A DNA stretch of 64,000 nt. Source: Gnetum montanum (lineage: Eukaryota; Streptophyta; Gnetopsida; Gnetales; Gnetaceae). The translations under genes were made by a program, and so were the position numbers. The notes below the pieces were generated by a model. The model made no database searches, had not been told where the DNA came from, and saw nothing but the letters and a program-made list of their open reading frames with translations. Positions 33,945 through 45,335 of this stretch are shown here, one piece after another; positions within the stretch are counted from its first letter, which is position 1, and the number at the start of each line of letters is the position of its first letter. The stretch is taken from assembly GCA_015680685.1 (NCBI GenBank), contig MNCI01001825.1, positions 1,291,273 to 1,355,272 of the forward strand, given 5' to 3'.

Positions 33945-36900
33945 TTATGCATCCCCCCTGGTGCCACTATCACCCGTATCCCTTAGGTCAGGCTCCAAGC
34001 CTAATAAATCGTCCTCAAGTGGGCCATCCTTCCTAGAAGGTATTCCTTCGTCAGGAATGCCATCCCCACGAGGCCCTTGCTCCAATGTCGGGTCCACAAG
34101 AGGACGCTCTCCGCTATTACGCTCCTCTTATTATGCTTGTTCCCCACCCTGTTCACCTAAGCCCTCCAATTCTTGTACCTATATACAGCAGATACATTGG
34201 CAAATACTTGACACCATAATCAGAAAATTTAGATTCAATAATGTTTAAACTTACTCGCGACGGTCCTGCTTCCGCAGCAAAGGGAAGCTGTTCTAAACCG
34301 ACCCATAGACGCTGCATAATCTCATCTTCCGTTAGTTCAGACCATATGTCGTTCCCCAGAGTAGCTCCAGCCTTCACATTCCCCTTTTCCACACTAGTCC
34401 AGTGAGGTGGATCAGGGAAGAAAGTAGGGACAGTAGTCTCACCCTCAAGAAGAGTCATTTCTCTTTCCGGTGATGCGCTTAGTGTCACCTGCTCCTGGAA
34501 CTTCTCAAAAGCTTTGGATGTGCCAATGACATCAAGGAATACTCGCAAGGTTTGAGCTTCAACAGCAGAATCATGGTAATGCTGACGATAAGTAATACTT
34601 TCTCGCTTATACAGATGCTTGTGATCCTTTTCTTTCTGCCCCCACTCCTGCACACTTGCGCAGAAATCCTTCCAGTCTTGGATTTTTTGAGATAACAGCT
34701 CTATTTGCATTCGCTACTCCACCAACTCCCGACTAGTTTGCATGCTATTCTTGATTGCAGTCCAATAGCGAGAGTAGTCAATCATAACTGTGCGCCAATC
34801 CTCCTCACCTGTTGCCCACACCTGCAGGAACTCGCATCGCGATTTTAAGTCTCCAACGTCTTTGGCCAAAGACTCCTTCTCCCTCTTTGACCTCTGCAAC
34901 CTTTTCCAGAGGTCTTCATTGACACTCTTACTCTCCAACAAGGAACGAGTCAAGCGTAACGCACATTTACGCATCTCCTCATAAATGCTACGTGGCATGA
35001 TCGCCCCGTCAGATGGAGGCTCCACTGTGTCCAAGTCAATGGGCTCCATTGGGTCCCATCGAAGGTGAGCTCTTAATAGCAAACATTATCAATATAAGTG
35101 AAACATTACCACTTTCTAATAAAATAAACCTATTATAGCTATAACATACCAGCTCCAGGATCGACGAGCTCGAGGTGCTCGATCATATCGCTGACAACGC
35201 CTTCCATGAAGGCGAATTTGTCAGGAAACTCTCTCCATGTTCTGCTCACAGAGGCAGACGTGGATACATCTTCTTCACGTGTAGCGTAATTTAGTTAAAA
35301 ATCTTAATTATTAACAAAACTCTTGAAGACATCCAATACGCTTACTACCTCTACCAGTTATAGTGGGGGGTGCATCAACAATTCCTGCCTCCTCCCTCTC
35401 CTCACGTACAAAAGTCTGTGCATCGCTAGTCCTAACAGCTGGGGCCTCTTCTTCCAAAACTAGGGTCCCTTCTTCACGACTTAATATCACTACCCCTGTC
35501 TCAGGGGTCAACTCCTCCGTAGGTCTCGTTGTTCATATCACATTCACATTTAGATGATTCAAAATATCCTGAATAAAAATTGTGTAATACAATAACTTTC
35601 ACTACGTTTCCTTTGAGCTTACCAGGTGGAGGTTTACTCCATTAAACTTTGACTTGCATGGTTCGACCTGTGCCACTCCCAGGCTCTGCAGGGGCCTCGG
35701 TTAGACGAAGCTTTTTACGTCGAGCTGAAGGCTCTACAGTTTTAGCTGCCAAGCGTTTCCCCCGCAAAGCATCGCCAGTGTAAGTGGGCATCACCCCGCC
35801 TACACTATCGGGGCCTCGCACTCGAGACACCGCCAAATCCCTTGTTGTTATAGATAGAGACTCGCCAATCCCTTCCGGGGGATCCTGTCCATGGGTAGTG
35901 CCGAAAATATGGGTAATCTAAGGTTTGGATAGCTGGTCTCGGTCCTGCAGCTTCCAGACCCCATTCGTCTAGATGATCAAAAATTCAGCAAAACGCCAAA
36001 GGTAAGCTATGAAGAAGGCATAATGCACGTTGAAATGAGAATCAAGCTTCTGGCGAAGCCTAATCATTTCAGCGCGTAACCCCTTAGCAAAGTAGCTTGC
36101 CCAGTCAAACTGGGTCCCTTCCTCCATAACCTCCTGCATGATACAGGTCTGTTCTATGGTGAAGAACCTCCCCTGAGAGAGTGTTTTAGGGAAAGCCTGG
36201 GCCCGGAATAGGGGATAAATTATCTTGGCAATCTCTGGTTTGATCTTCTCACAAGGGACCCCCTTAGCCTCCTTCTTGTCCCCTAGCCACTCCTCCAGCC
36301 ACCCCTGACAAACGAGGCTCCTCTTTGCCTTTTCCTCTATGGGAAGGCCGTTAGAGGGGATGTCGAAAAGGTCTGCAAAAAGCTAAGCATCAATATCAAA
36401 ACTTACATGTACGTGATGCACGTGCATGCAAAAGCGCTTAGCCCTTTCGTTGAAGGAGTTGACTAGGGTCAACATTTCACTGACGGGGACATCAGGGGTT
36501 ACGGCCAGAAATAAGTGCATTAGCCTCGCTTGGCGCAGCTTGGTAACCATCGCAACCGGGGCCGCTGCATGGCCGAGCCAGTCCTGTGCCTCCTTGATGT
36601 TGCCATAGCGGAAGAGAAGGGTATTCGCCTCGCAGCCGGAAATTGTAAGGGTAATCTCCTGGGATTCCCTGACTGAACCATGCAAGACATATGTTAAAGG
36701 ACACTATTACGCGACATTCACGATTCACAATTACATTATGCAACAATAACATACACAGCAACTTTACCAGGTCCAAATGGCAAAGGAAATGGAGAAAGTT
36801 TCCTCTGCACGTTTGCGACGGTAAGGGGTGGATCCGAAGTCCAATCTTCATGTAACCACCCGAGATTCTGGCAATTCTTGAAAGCATCAGCGTAACGGGT

Positions 36901-37968
36901 GGGATACTCATGAATGTCGAAGCTGATTTGCCCCATTACACCAGCGCATACATTGCTAGTAGAGGTAAACGTCTTTATTGCCGTTTTAGTCCATGTTAAG
37001 GTATCACCATCGCCTACTAACTTGTTCTCATGGATAAAAAACCTATACCATACCCCATATGTTTATCTTACGCTTCAAACAATAGACATATAATAACAAT
37101 ACCACCAATAAAACCAGTTACCCCCCTAAATAATACATTGTGCCTGGTGGGTTCTAGAAGTAAGTCGAGACGTGATGGGCCACAAAAAAAGTGCTGTATG
37201 CATGGTAACAACTAAACTGAGCCATTTTTCAGATCCAACTTAAGCACCTCAACCCTCTAGCGCTAAGTTCGCGGTCCTGGGGATGACCAGTGTCGATAGC
37301 CCTATCTGTCAAGAATGCCAGAATTCCCTGCGTAGAGCCCACTAACAGGTGTTCCAAAATGGCACCAGCAATATCTCCCAATAGGTGTGACCATACAATA
37401 ACGCTATAGTTATGCAGTAAAAACTGCAAAAACTCCAGCGCACCCTTTCGAAACCATATGGCCCTCCCATGCAACCGAGTCTGAGGGGGAGGAACATTAG
37501 GTACTATTAGGTTTATGTAGCATAAAACCCCGACTATATCCAAGACAATTAGGAAAGGTCTTAACATGATACTGTACAGAGATGATAATAAACACATCAA
37601 TGTCTAGATTCAGATTTGCATGCTTAAAATGCAGAAAATCTACAAATTACGCTTAGCTATTCATGCCGAAATCGCCTAAACCCTTGCAACAGTACAAGGT
37701 TTGTCCCTGACAACGGTGATAGACGCAATCCTAATGTATAAACCCTCATTTTAACGCGAGGTTTATAGTCTAAGATTTTAATTTATGCAGGCGACGCTAC
37801 AAGAAATAAACACTGCGAAAGTAACACGAATAAGTAAGAGATGGCCTACCGATTCAAAGGCGTAGGGTCTCTCACTTTGACCACTACCTGCGAAACACGC
37901 TGCAGGCTCCCTTGCACCTCGTCAATCTGCGCCAATTTTGTGTTCTTTCCTTTCACTTTAGGCACCAT
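33945..37968 (-). pseudogene. Element D antisense gene with FCP1/NIF-like HAD domain (spliced)
   Basis: The best-preserved copy. Exon 1: 37968-37850 (119 nt, MVPKVKGKN..., ends CG|GTAGGC). Exon 2: 37571-37122 (450 nt, after CTGTACAG). Exon 3: 37042-36768 (after GGTATAG, ends CTG|GTAAAG). Exon 4: 36672-35623 (after GGTTCAG, ends CTG|GTAAGC). Joining these keeps one frame apart from point stops. Exon 2: LIVLDIVGVLCYI, WFRKGALEFLQFLLHNYS, VIVWS, typical of FCP1/NIF-like HAD proteins with the second motif-I Asp replaced by Val. Exon 4: LMHLFLAVTPDVPVSEML and LFADLFDIPSNGLP. Downstream: an acidic linker (about 35510-35345), FPDKFAFMEGVVSDMI (about 35200), charged coiled-coil-like segments (35082-34153), and a tail ending at 33945. 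Later exon limits are approximate. Confidence 0.78.
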
Positions 37969-38119
37969 TGTTACAGTTCTAACACCTTCACACTTTCGCA
38001 CCTTTACGCCTTTACAAATGACACGCTTTAATCTTTTGCTCCTCCTCCTTTCTCTCTGTAACAGCTAAGAATTCAAATTCGCGATGGCAAATAGCCTGTT
38101 CTAAATGAAAAACTGCTTA

Positions 38120-38128
38120 CTTATATGC
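38120..38128 (-). promoter_or_regulatory. TATA-like box of the antisense gene in element D
   Basis: The minus strand reads GCATATAAGTAAG here, about 155 bp before the ATG at 37968. This is the same distance as the TATA boxes of B and C. Confidence 0.5.
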
Positions 38129-38149
38129 AAAATTTAACTGACTTGATAC

Positions 38150-38450
38150 CCGATTTCAGCAAGACTTGCCTTAATGCTGGTGTGAGCTAGAACCCGAGGA
38201 TCAAGGCATTAATTGCATTAGATATAGCACGCATTACGGTCCAAAACGACCCTAAACTACTGTATCTTATCTCCTCGTAATCAGATATCATTAATTATAG
38301 GCTATTCGCAAAATTTAAAATTTTGTTAGCTTTACGCTCAGTAATGTCATGTCACATCCTATACACTAAACTAAGCATTATTCGTTAAGCACTTATCGCA
38401 TCAAACTTAGTATCTTTCTAATTACTCTCGCATTTGATGATTTTGTAGGA
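38150..38450. other. Element D spacer before pol
   Basis: No gene is seen. One motif copy occurs (GGTCCAAAACGACCCTAAACTA near 38240). A pyrimidine-rich stretch followed by TTTTGTAG at 38440-38448 is a fair 3' splice site just before the pol frame. Confidence 0.45.
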
Positions 38451-38460
38451 TAATTGACAA

Positions 38461-41400
38461 ATGGATGAAATTTTATCTGCACCGCTAGTCTTAACAAGCT
38501 TACATGGTGAAATTATTAGACAACTTGATCCCACACTAATAGAAATTAACCTAGCCCTTAATGATGCAATCATAGCCACGTCGGAAACATCTCTAGACTG
38601 GCCAAAGCAATTGACGCGCACGCTAGATCTGGAAGTTGGAGATGTAACCAAAGATCCACTCAACAAGGTCTCTGTGGTTACGCATAGGGGTGAGACTAAA
38701 ACTCTCAAGGTTAGTTCTCTATTAAACCAAAAGGCACATGATGATATAAAACAGGTTCTTCAGAATAATATCATGGTGTTTGCATGGTCATACGAGGATA
38801 TGCCAAGACTAGACCCAAGATTAATTCAACACAACATAATCCTTGATCCCTGTATCAAAGCCGTCAGATAGAAAGCATGAAAGATCAAGCCAGAATTCAC
38901 GTTAGCGGTACGTGATGAAATCACTAAACTATACCAGGCTGGCTTTATTTGCACAGTTGATTACTCAGATTGGGTATCTAACATTGTAGTGGTTCCTAAA
39001 AAGACCGGAGGAATACGCATCTGCATAGACTTCCGAGACTTGAACAAAGCTACAATCAAAGATAACTTTCCATTGCCGAGTATCGATCAATTGATGGATA
39101 CAACCACTGGACATGTGCTTTTGTCCTTTATGGATGGCTTCTCAGGCTACAACCAAATATGCATCAACCCAGAGCACTAGCTAACAACGACGTTCATGAC
39201 GTTCTAGGGGACCTTTTGTTACACCATGATGCCTTTTGGCTTAAAAAACGTTGGAGTGACATATCAACAAGCCATGACATACATCTTTAGCGATTACCTC
39301 CTAGGGAGACTGAATGATTATGTTGACGATATAGCTATTAAGTCTTTAAAGTTAGAAGATCATTCGGAGGATCTGGAGTTAGTCCTCAAGAGATGCTCTA
39401 AATATGACCTCCGACTCAACCCAAAAAAGTGTGTGTTCGGAGTTAAAACTAGACGCATGCTGGGTTTTTTGGTATCGAAAACTGGCATACGCGTGGATCC
39501 TGACAATATCAAGGCCATTGTTGAACTAACACCCCCTACAAGTCTTAAGCAATTACACAGATTACAGGGGAGGTTACAGTTTATCAGGTGGTTCATCTCG
39601 AGATTAACCAATAAGTTACACCCTATGCAACATTTTCTTAAAAAAGGGATCAATTTTAAATGGATGGATGATTGTTAGTGTGCGTTTGATAGCTTGAAGC
39701 AAAAGCTTCAACGCTTGCCAACAGTTTTCCCATTGCAAAGGGATCAACCATTTTATATCTACCTTGCAACTTTAGATGTAGCCTTATTTGCATTACTCTG
39801 TCAAAGGAGGGATGATGGGTTGGAAGTACCCATCTACTACTTGAGTCATGCTCTATGTGTGTATGAAACGAGGTACAACGAAGTAGAGCATAACTGCTTA
39901 GTGTTAGTATTTACGCTCAAGAAGTGTAGGCATTATCTCTTCCGTAGTTAGGTCAACATCATCTGTAAAAATAACATTCTTAGGGCCATTACACATAACT
40001 TATACGAAATTAGAAAAATAGCTCGCTGGAAGGCTATCACGGAAAAATTTGATCTGCATTACATTGGCCAATCTTCTACGAAAGGCCAAGCGAGAGCCGA
40101 CCAATTAATAACATCACCTATTGACAGTCAGGAAACCATAGAGCCTAAATTTCCAAATGAACATGTACATAGTTTAAGCCCTGTTTTAACAGGCCCTGAA
40201 GCAACGTTATACTTCAACGGAGCTTCAACCATTAAGGGTGGCAGTGCTACTATAGTTATTACACTATCACCTAAGGATGTGCATCTTCACGCTTATCGCT
40301 TGACTTTCCCCTGTATGAACAATGTGGTAGAGTACGAGGGGCTCTTCAGGGGATTACTAACTACCAGCGAACTTGATGTTCGACACCTGGCAATTAGGGG
40401 TGATTCGATGCTCATCATCAATCAGATCATAGGAGTCTATGCCTGCAAGGCTGCACATCTACAACCCTATTGCGATATGGCTAAAGATCTTCGGAGGCAG
40501 TTCACGACCATCGATGCCCAACACGTGCCACGCACTGATAACATGTTGGCCGACGCACTGGCTACACTGGCTTTGAACGTACCCTCGTGCCTGTTCGACA
40601 CCTATCCCACATTAATAATAGATTGCATAGATCCCATCATTCAGGGGGTGCAAATATCCTCTCTGCTCAAGGACAGAATGCCAGAGTGGTACAATAGCAT
40701 TAAGACATACCTCTTGCATGGTCAGCCACCGCATAAATTAACATGCATGCAGAAAGATGCAATCCGCAAGTGAGCTAGGCAGTACGTCATCATGGGGGAT
40801 AGTACTCTCTGTAGACACTCTTTTGATGGTGTGGTGCTTACTTGCATTAACAAGGACCAAGCACAACGTATAGTTGGCGAGGTCCAGGAGGGTTTATGCG
40901 GAAGACACGTAGCACCACGGGCTATGGCCTCAAAAATCCATCGCTTAGGGTATTACTGGCCATACATGGAAAGAGATTATTTAACAAAGGTTAAAACTTG
41001 TGACACATGTCAGCGTTACGCAAATCTTATACATGTGTCGTCTACAGAGTTACATACGACTCAGATAACATGGCCGTTTCAATGATGGGGACTGGACATC
41101 ATAGGTCCTATCACACCGAAATCTTCCGCAGGTCATAACTTCATAATTACCGCTACTGAGTACTTCACGAACTCGGTAGAAGCTATTCCTCTACAGAAGA
41201 TCACATCTCAACAGGTTTGCCATTTCATCTTAGACAACATTGTAACTAGATTTGTTCTCCCGATGACTATCATGACTGATAACAGGCCACAGTTTAGTAG
41301 TTCGGAAACCAAATCCTTCTATAATAGCCTTGGCATTAAACAGTCTTTTTCTTCGCCCTATTACCCGCAAGCGAATGGTCAAGCTAAAGCCACAAACAAA

Positions 41401-41928
41401 GTCATCATCAATCTGCTCAAGAAAATGCTTGACAGCAACAAGAGACGGTGGCACGAAAAAATCCTCTATGTGCTATGGGCATATCATATTACATGTAGGA
41501 TAGCTATAGACAGTATGCCCTATAGCCTAGTCTACGGATCTGAGGCGGTGCTGTCCCTCGAATTGCAAATTCCTTCTCTGAGAATGGTCCTCTCCACGAT
41601 TATAAATGAGGCTCAACACACCGAGTCTCGGATCATGGATCTGGATTCATTAGAAGAGAAGCGAATATAGACGCTTGATACGATCGAAAATTATCAAGAC
41701 AAGCAGAGGCAAAAGCATTGTCACAATCTTCAGCAACGTCTGATCAAGAAGGGAGATTTAGTTCTCAAGGCCATTCGTAAACCAGTGGGCAAATTCTCTG
41801 CAAACTGGGAGGGCCCTTTCTTGGTGATTGATGTGTATGGCAACGAGGCATTCAAGCTAGTGGACAACGATGGCAACCAACTACCAAATCCTATTAATCA
41901 TATATATTTGAAGCGGTACTACATTTAA
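38461..41928 (+). pseudogene. pol: Element D pol: RT, RNase H, archaeal-type RNase H, integrase
   Basis: 1,155 codons plus stop in one unbroken frame from the ATG at 38461 to LKRYYI and the stop at 41926-41928, interrupted only by nonsense codons. The homologous region may begin slightly upstream. RT: ICIDFRDLNKATIKDNFPLP, SFMDGFSGYNQI, YVDD. RNase H at about 39750-40130. The second RNase H begins FNGAS (Asn for the first catalytic Asp) at about 40210-40590. Integrase: HHCC finger at about 40880-41020 (CDTCQRYANL), GLDIIGPI, MTDNRPQFSS, and GQAKATNK, where the catalytic Glu has become Lys. A C-terminal GPF..V domain closes the protein. Confidence 0.93.
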
Positions 41929-41954
41929 CTGTATCTCCAGTGTGAACATCAGGT

Positions 41955-42540
41955 ATGGCCATAATTGTCCTCTATGACGCTAAACTGGCAACAATCGTCC
42001 TCTACGACGCTAAACTGGCAACAATCGTCTGCTATGATGCTAAATTGGCAACAATCGTCTGCTATGACGCTAAATTGGCAACAACCGTCCGCTACGACGT
42101 AAAACTGACACTCCCTTCACGCATCTGCCATGATGCTAAACTGGCATTGATCATCCGCCATGATGTAAAACTGGGAAGTTGTAGCCGTTCGCTACGACGT
42201 AAAAATGGCTGTATTGTACAGGTCCGCCACGATGAAAAACTAGCATCTTTTGCACGTGTCCACCATGATGCTAAACTGGCACTAGCTATCTGCCATGACA
42301 CAAAATTGGCGTAGGTAAGTAGTCATCTGCTAAGACGTAAAACTAGCATAGACTTGTCCCTAGGTCATGACACAAAACTGACACCCACAGCATGGTCTGC
42401 TGAGACCATAAATCAGCTTTGCCACTGTTTGCTACGACGTAAAACTAGCATTTCTCGGTCTGCCTAGACTTTAAACTGGGACCATGGTCTGCTGAGACTT
42501 AAAACCATCACAACAGTCTACCAGGACTTAAAACTGGGAC
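41955..42540 (+). repeat. Element D 3' array: about 18 degenerate hairpin repeats
   Basis: I count about 18 units of 28-37 bp. Early units read GTCCTCTATGACGCTAAACTGGCA. Later units are GGTCTGCTGAGACCATAAATCAGC, in which GGTC and GACC can pair. Because the early period is 30 bp, one frame encodes a repeated YDAKLATIV peptide. B and C have no matching frame, so I treat this as non-coding. Confidence 0.82.
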
Positions 42541-43724
42541 TCATAAGCTGCCATCATGCAAGTCAAGCGAGCGTGATCATCTCTGTGCAGCCGCATGACA
42601 AACGAGGTGGGACACTGAGACAGCCCCAGCTTCACTACCTCACTGGCATTCTGCTGATCTCTCAGATGTGCTGAAGGGCATACTACTGACCCCTCGAAGA
42701 TACCGTCACCGCACCCATTCCAGCGGTGGTACCTTTGAGAGGTTAGTTTTGCCATCCGGAGCCCCAAAGGCGTTCTCATCAATTACGACTTTGGGGATCT
42801 CCGCTCATCATCACTATCAGACCCTGGCTTCACAGATTCACCTAGCTGGTTCTTTACATAACCAATCAGGTGCGCTGAGTCTGATGTTCTTTGGCGGCAA
42901 TATGCTGGGCTGAGTGTCAAGGTTGAAGACTCTGGCCTCGTGCTACAGTTCCTCCTTCACGGCCCGATCACTTTATCTCGCCTCCAATAGTACTTTTTTC
43001 AACAACCTCGTCCGCAATTCTCATGAACAATGGTACCCTCTATTTTCTTCTTTGGTTGCAGGTTACTTGTTATGAGGACGTCGTTCGAAGGTGCGTTCAT
43101 CTGAGTGGTGTAATGCCGACAGCATTTTGAGATGGCTGCTTAAGTTGGCCTGTCCACTCGGAGGGTGCATCCTTGTGTTCCTCATAATCCTACCCTTAAC
43201 CCTTATCACTACTCTTAGCTATCCCATCCACTTCCCATATCCAAAATGTACATACGCAGCACATGCTTTCCGCATTCGCATTACAATCAAGTCCATAAGT
43301 CGGCGTAACACAACTCGCCTAGTGGATGCCAAAAAAAAGAGGGGGGTTGACAAAATGGGTGAAACACATCTCACTCAGGCCGTACAGACGTAACACAATT
43401 CATCTATGTAACCCCCTTTAACACAAAATGAAGGCATAACTCCATGCAAACGCAATCGCAAGAGAAAGCCTATTTACTTATGCATGAAAAAGCTATCCCC
43501 GCCCATTTGCATCTTCCCCGAACCTCACTTGAGTCTTCCACAAACCTGTTTCCTCCTATACCATCCTATCTCTAGATTCCCTCATCTCTGCACTTCTACA
43601 TTGATAGGATCATACTTGAGTACCTGTTGATAAATGCTGTTGGTACTTTCATCAGTCTGGTGTTTCGTATTCTTTGTCGATGTCTTTCGGGCAAGCCCTC
43701 TAACCGTCAACAAATAGGGGCCAT
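42541..43724 (+). other. Element D 3' untranslated region and purine tract
   Basis: 1.2 kb without a recognisable gene. The last bases before the LTR (CAAATAGGGGCC) are the purine tract. Partly related to the 3' regions of B and C. Confidence 0.65.
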
Positions 43725-45330
43725 TGAAACACCGTGGAAATTGTGAATCGGCCTCAGGTGAAGATTCATGATTCAGGAAAAAGTTTGTGACAGAATTCTG
43801 GAAGGTAGAAGAAGACAAAGCAAGGCGAAACGGCGCCCGGCATCAAGTCTCCAAGTTCCTTACAGATTTCAATTTTACTTTGTTTTCTATCTTGACGCTA
43901 CATTACGTAACATAGCGTAATGACGCTTAGTGTAATGCTGCTTAACATAGTCTGACATCAGAGGGTAACTTACTTCAACAGATTTGGTGAAATTTAAGGC
44001 CTAAGCAGCGTAATATGCGACTTCTCACATATCCTGCTAAGTCTTTTGTCCAGGGTCAGATTTACGCTCTGTTACGCAAGGTAGCATAATGAGCTTCAAA
44101 AAGGTCAAAGGGAAAGTCCAAGGGAAGCGCGACAGATCGGCCCCTTTCTTTTTGCAGATTGATCGCCTTACGCTCGTTACGCTACGCAGCGTACGTTAGC
44201 GTAATTTATCGCTGAGTTGATCATTTTTTATGCTTCACTACGCTTTGCTGCGTAAATGAGCGTAAAACAGCTTGACCCACATTTCTATGCTTTGTTACGC
44301 TTGACCACGTGACGTAGCGTAAACAAGTGTAATACAGCGTAAAGCTGGCAAAAGCAGTTACGCATTTGCTATCCATATGCGCAATACGTTGATAAGCGTA
44401 TTGTGTGTAATCACGAAGCAGCCTCAGCAGAAGTGTCAATAGCGTACGTTGCAATGTGACGTGACATAGCCAGTTCGTCAAGTCAACGGTATCCGGAACG
44501 TTCAAGACATGTGTCATCAAGGCCATGCCTTTTCTACATATTATAAATACCTCAATTGGTAAAGAGAAAAAAAGGAAGGGGAGGGAGGACTTTTTGGACT
44601 TCTTGAACAGAGAGCAACGATGAGCATCTTCAACTTTTGGAAATTATCATCCTTGAGCAGAAACAAGAGACATTTTTTTGAGCATTTTGGCAGCAGGAGC
44701 GATCATACCCTTTGGTGAAAATACAGTTCTCTCATCGGTGATCCTTGGAAGTTTTGAGTAGAGACTATCTAAAGCGAAGAAGATAGATTAGAGATCGAGA
44801 GATCATCTGGTGCAGTTTGCAAGATCTATTGATCAGACATAGTTGGTTGATAGAAATCCAGGCTTGACCTTCCTTGCACTCCATCTTTGGCTTATAAGGT
44901 TGACCGAGCTCCATTCTGCACTCCTTGTTAAACTATTTTTTTTTCTTGTGTATGTTTCACACAAGATAATCAGAATCCTCCCATTTTAATTTTGTATACA
45001 AGATACTCGTTCCTTCGGGTCAAAGTACAGATCTTGAAATCACGCATTTCTCTTAGATCTGATTCCCTTTGTCGTGTTAACGTTGTCATTATTGTAATTT
45101 ATCCACATCTTTTTCCTCTCCTTTCACGATCTATTGAATCAAATCGCTCCACGAAACACCTATAATCTTCGTCGATTTACTGATTTAGTAAGTCCCTGTT
45201 TGATCGACAAGACCGTTCAGGGCACTGCGGATTCATTTTCTCCAGCACAGCCCTCGCACGGATCTGTGGTTAAGACTGTGTACACGGATTTTGTTTGGTA
45301 TTCCAGCTGGCGACATTTTTCGTTGTTACA
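43725..45330 (+). repeat. Element D 3' LTR
   Basis: 1606 bp matching 27706-29316, TGAAACACC...GTTGTTACA, with TATAAATA at 44542-44549 and the same inverted TTACGCT words. CATTT follows directly. Confidence 0.92.
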
Positions 45331-45335
45331 CATTT
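45331..45335. repeat. Target-site duplication of element D, right copy (CATTT)
   Basis: Matches 27701-27705. Exon 3 of the antisense gene of B resumes immediately afterwards. Confidence 0.9.

Larger units (their letters stand above)
27706..45330 (+). mobile_element. Element D: Tat-lineage Ty3/gypsy, plus strand, second family
   Basis: A 17.6-kb element inserted in exon 3 of the antisense gene of B. LTRs are 27706-29316 and 43725-45330, with CATTT duplications. The gene order equals C: gag-pro (29566-33353), repeat spacer, opposite-strand spliced gene (37968-33945), pol (38461-41928), 3' array. The proteins are clearly homologous to B and C but more distant than those two are from each other. 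The LTR shares only its ends with theirs, so D is a sister family. Its two LTRs look very similar by eye. Scattered nonsense codons and gag frameshifts disable it. Confidence 0.94.

Noticed and set aside
41955-42314. Open frame encoding a repeated YDAKLATIV peptide
   Set aside because: It arises because the early repeat units are 30 bp. B and C arrays do not keep the frame, so it is not a gene.
8187-45330. C or D as potentially active elements
   Set aside because: In-frame stops in gag and pol and lost catalytic residues (integrase, second RNase H, and the RT box in C) rule out autonomous activity.
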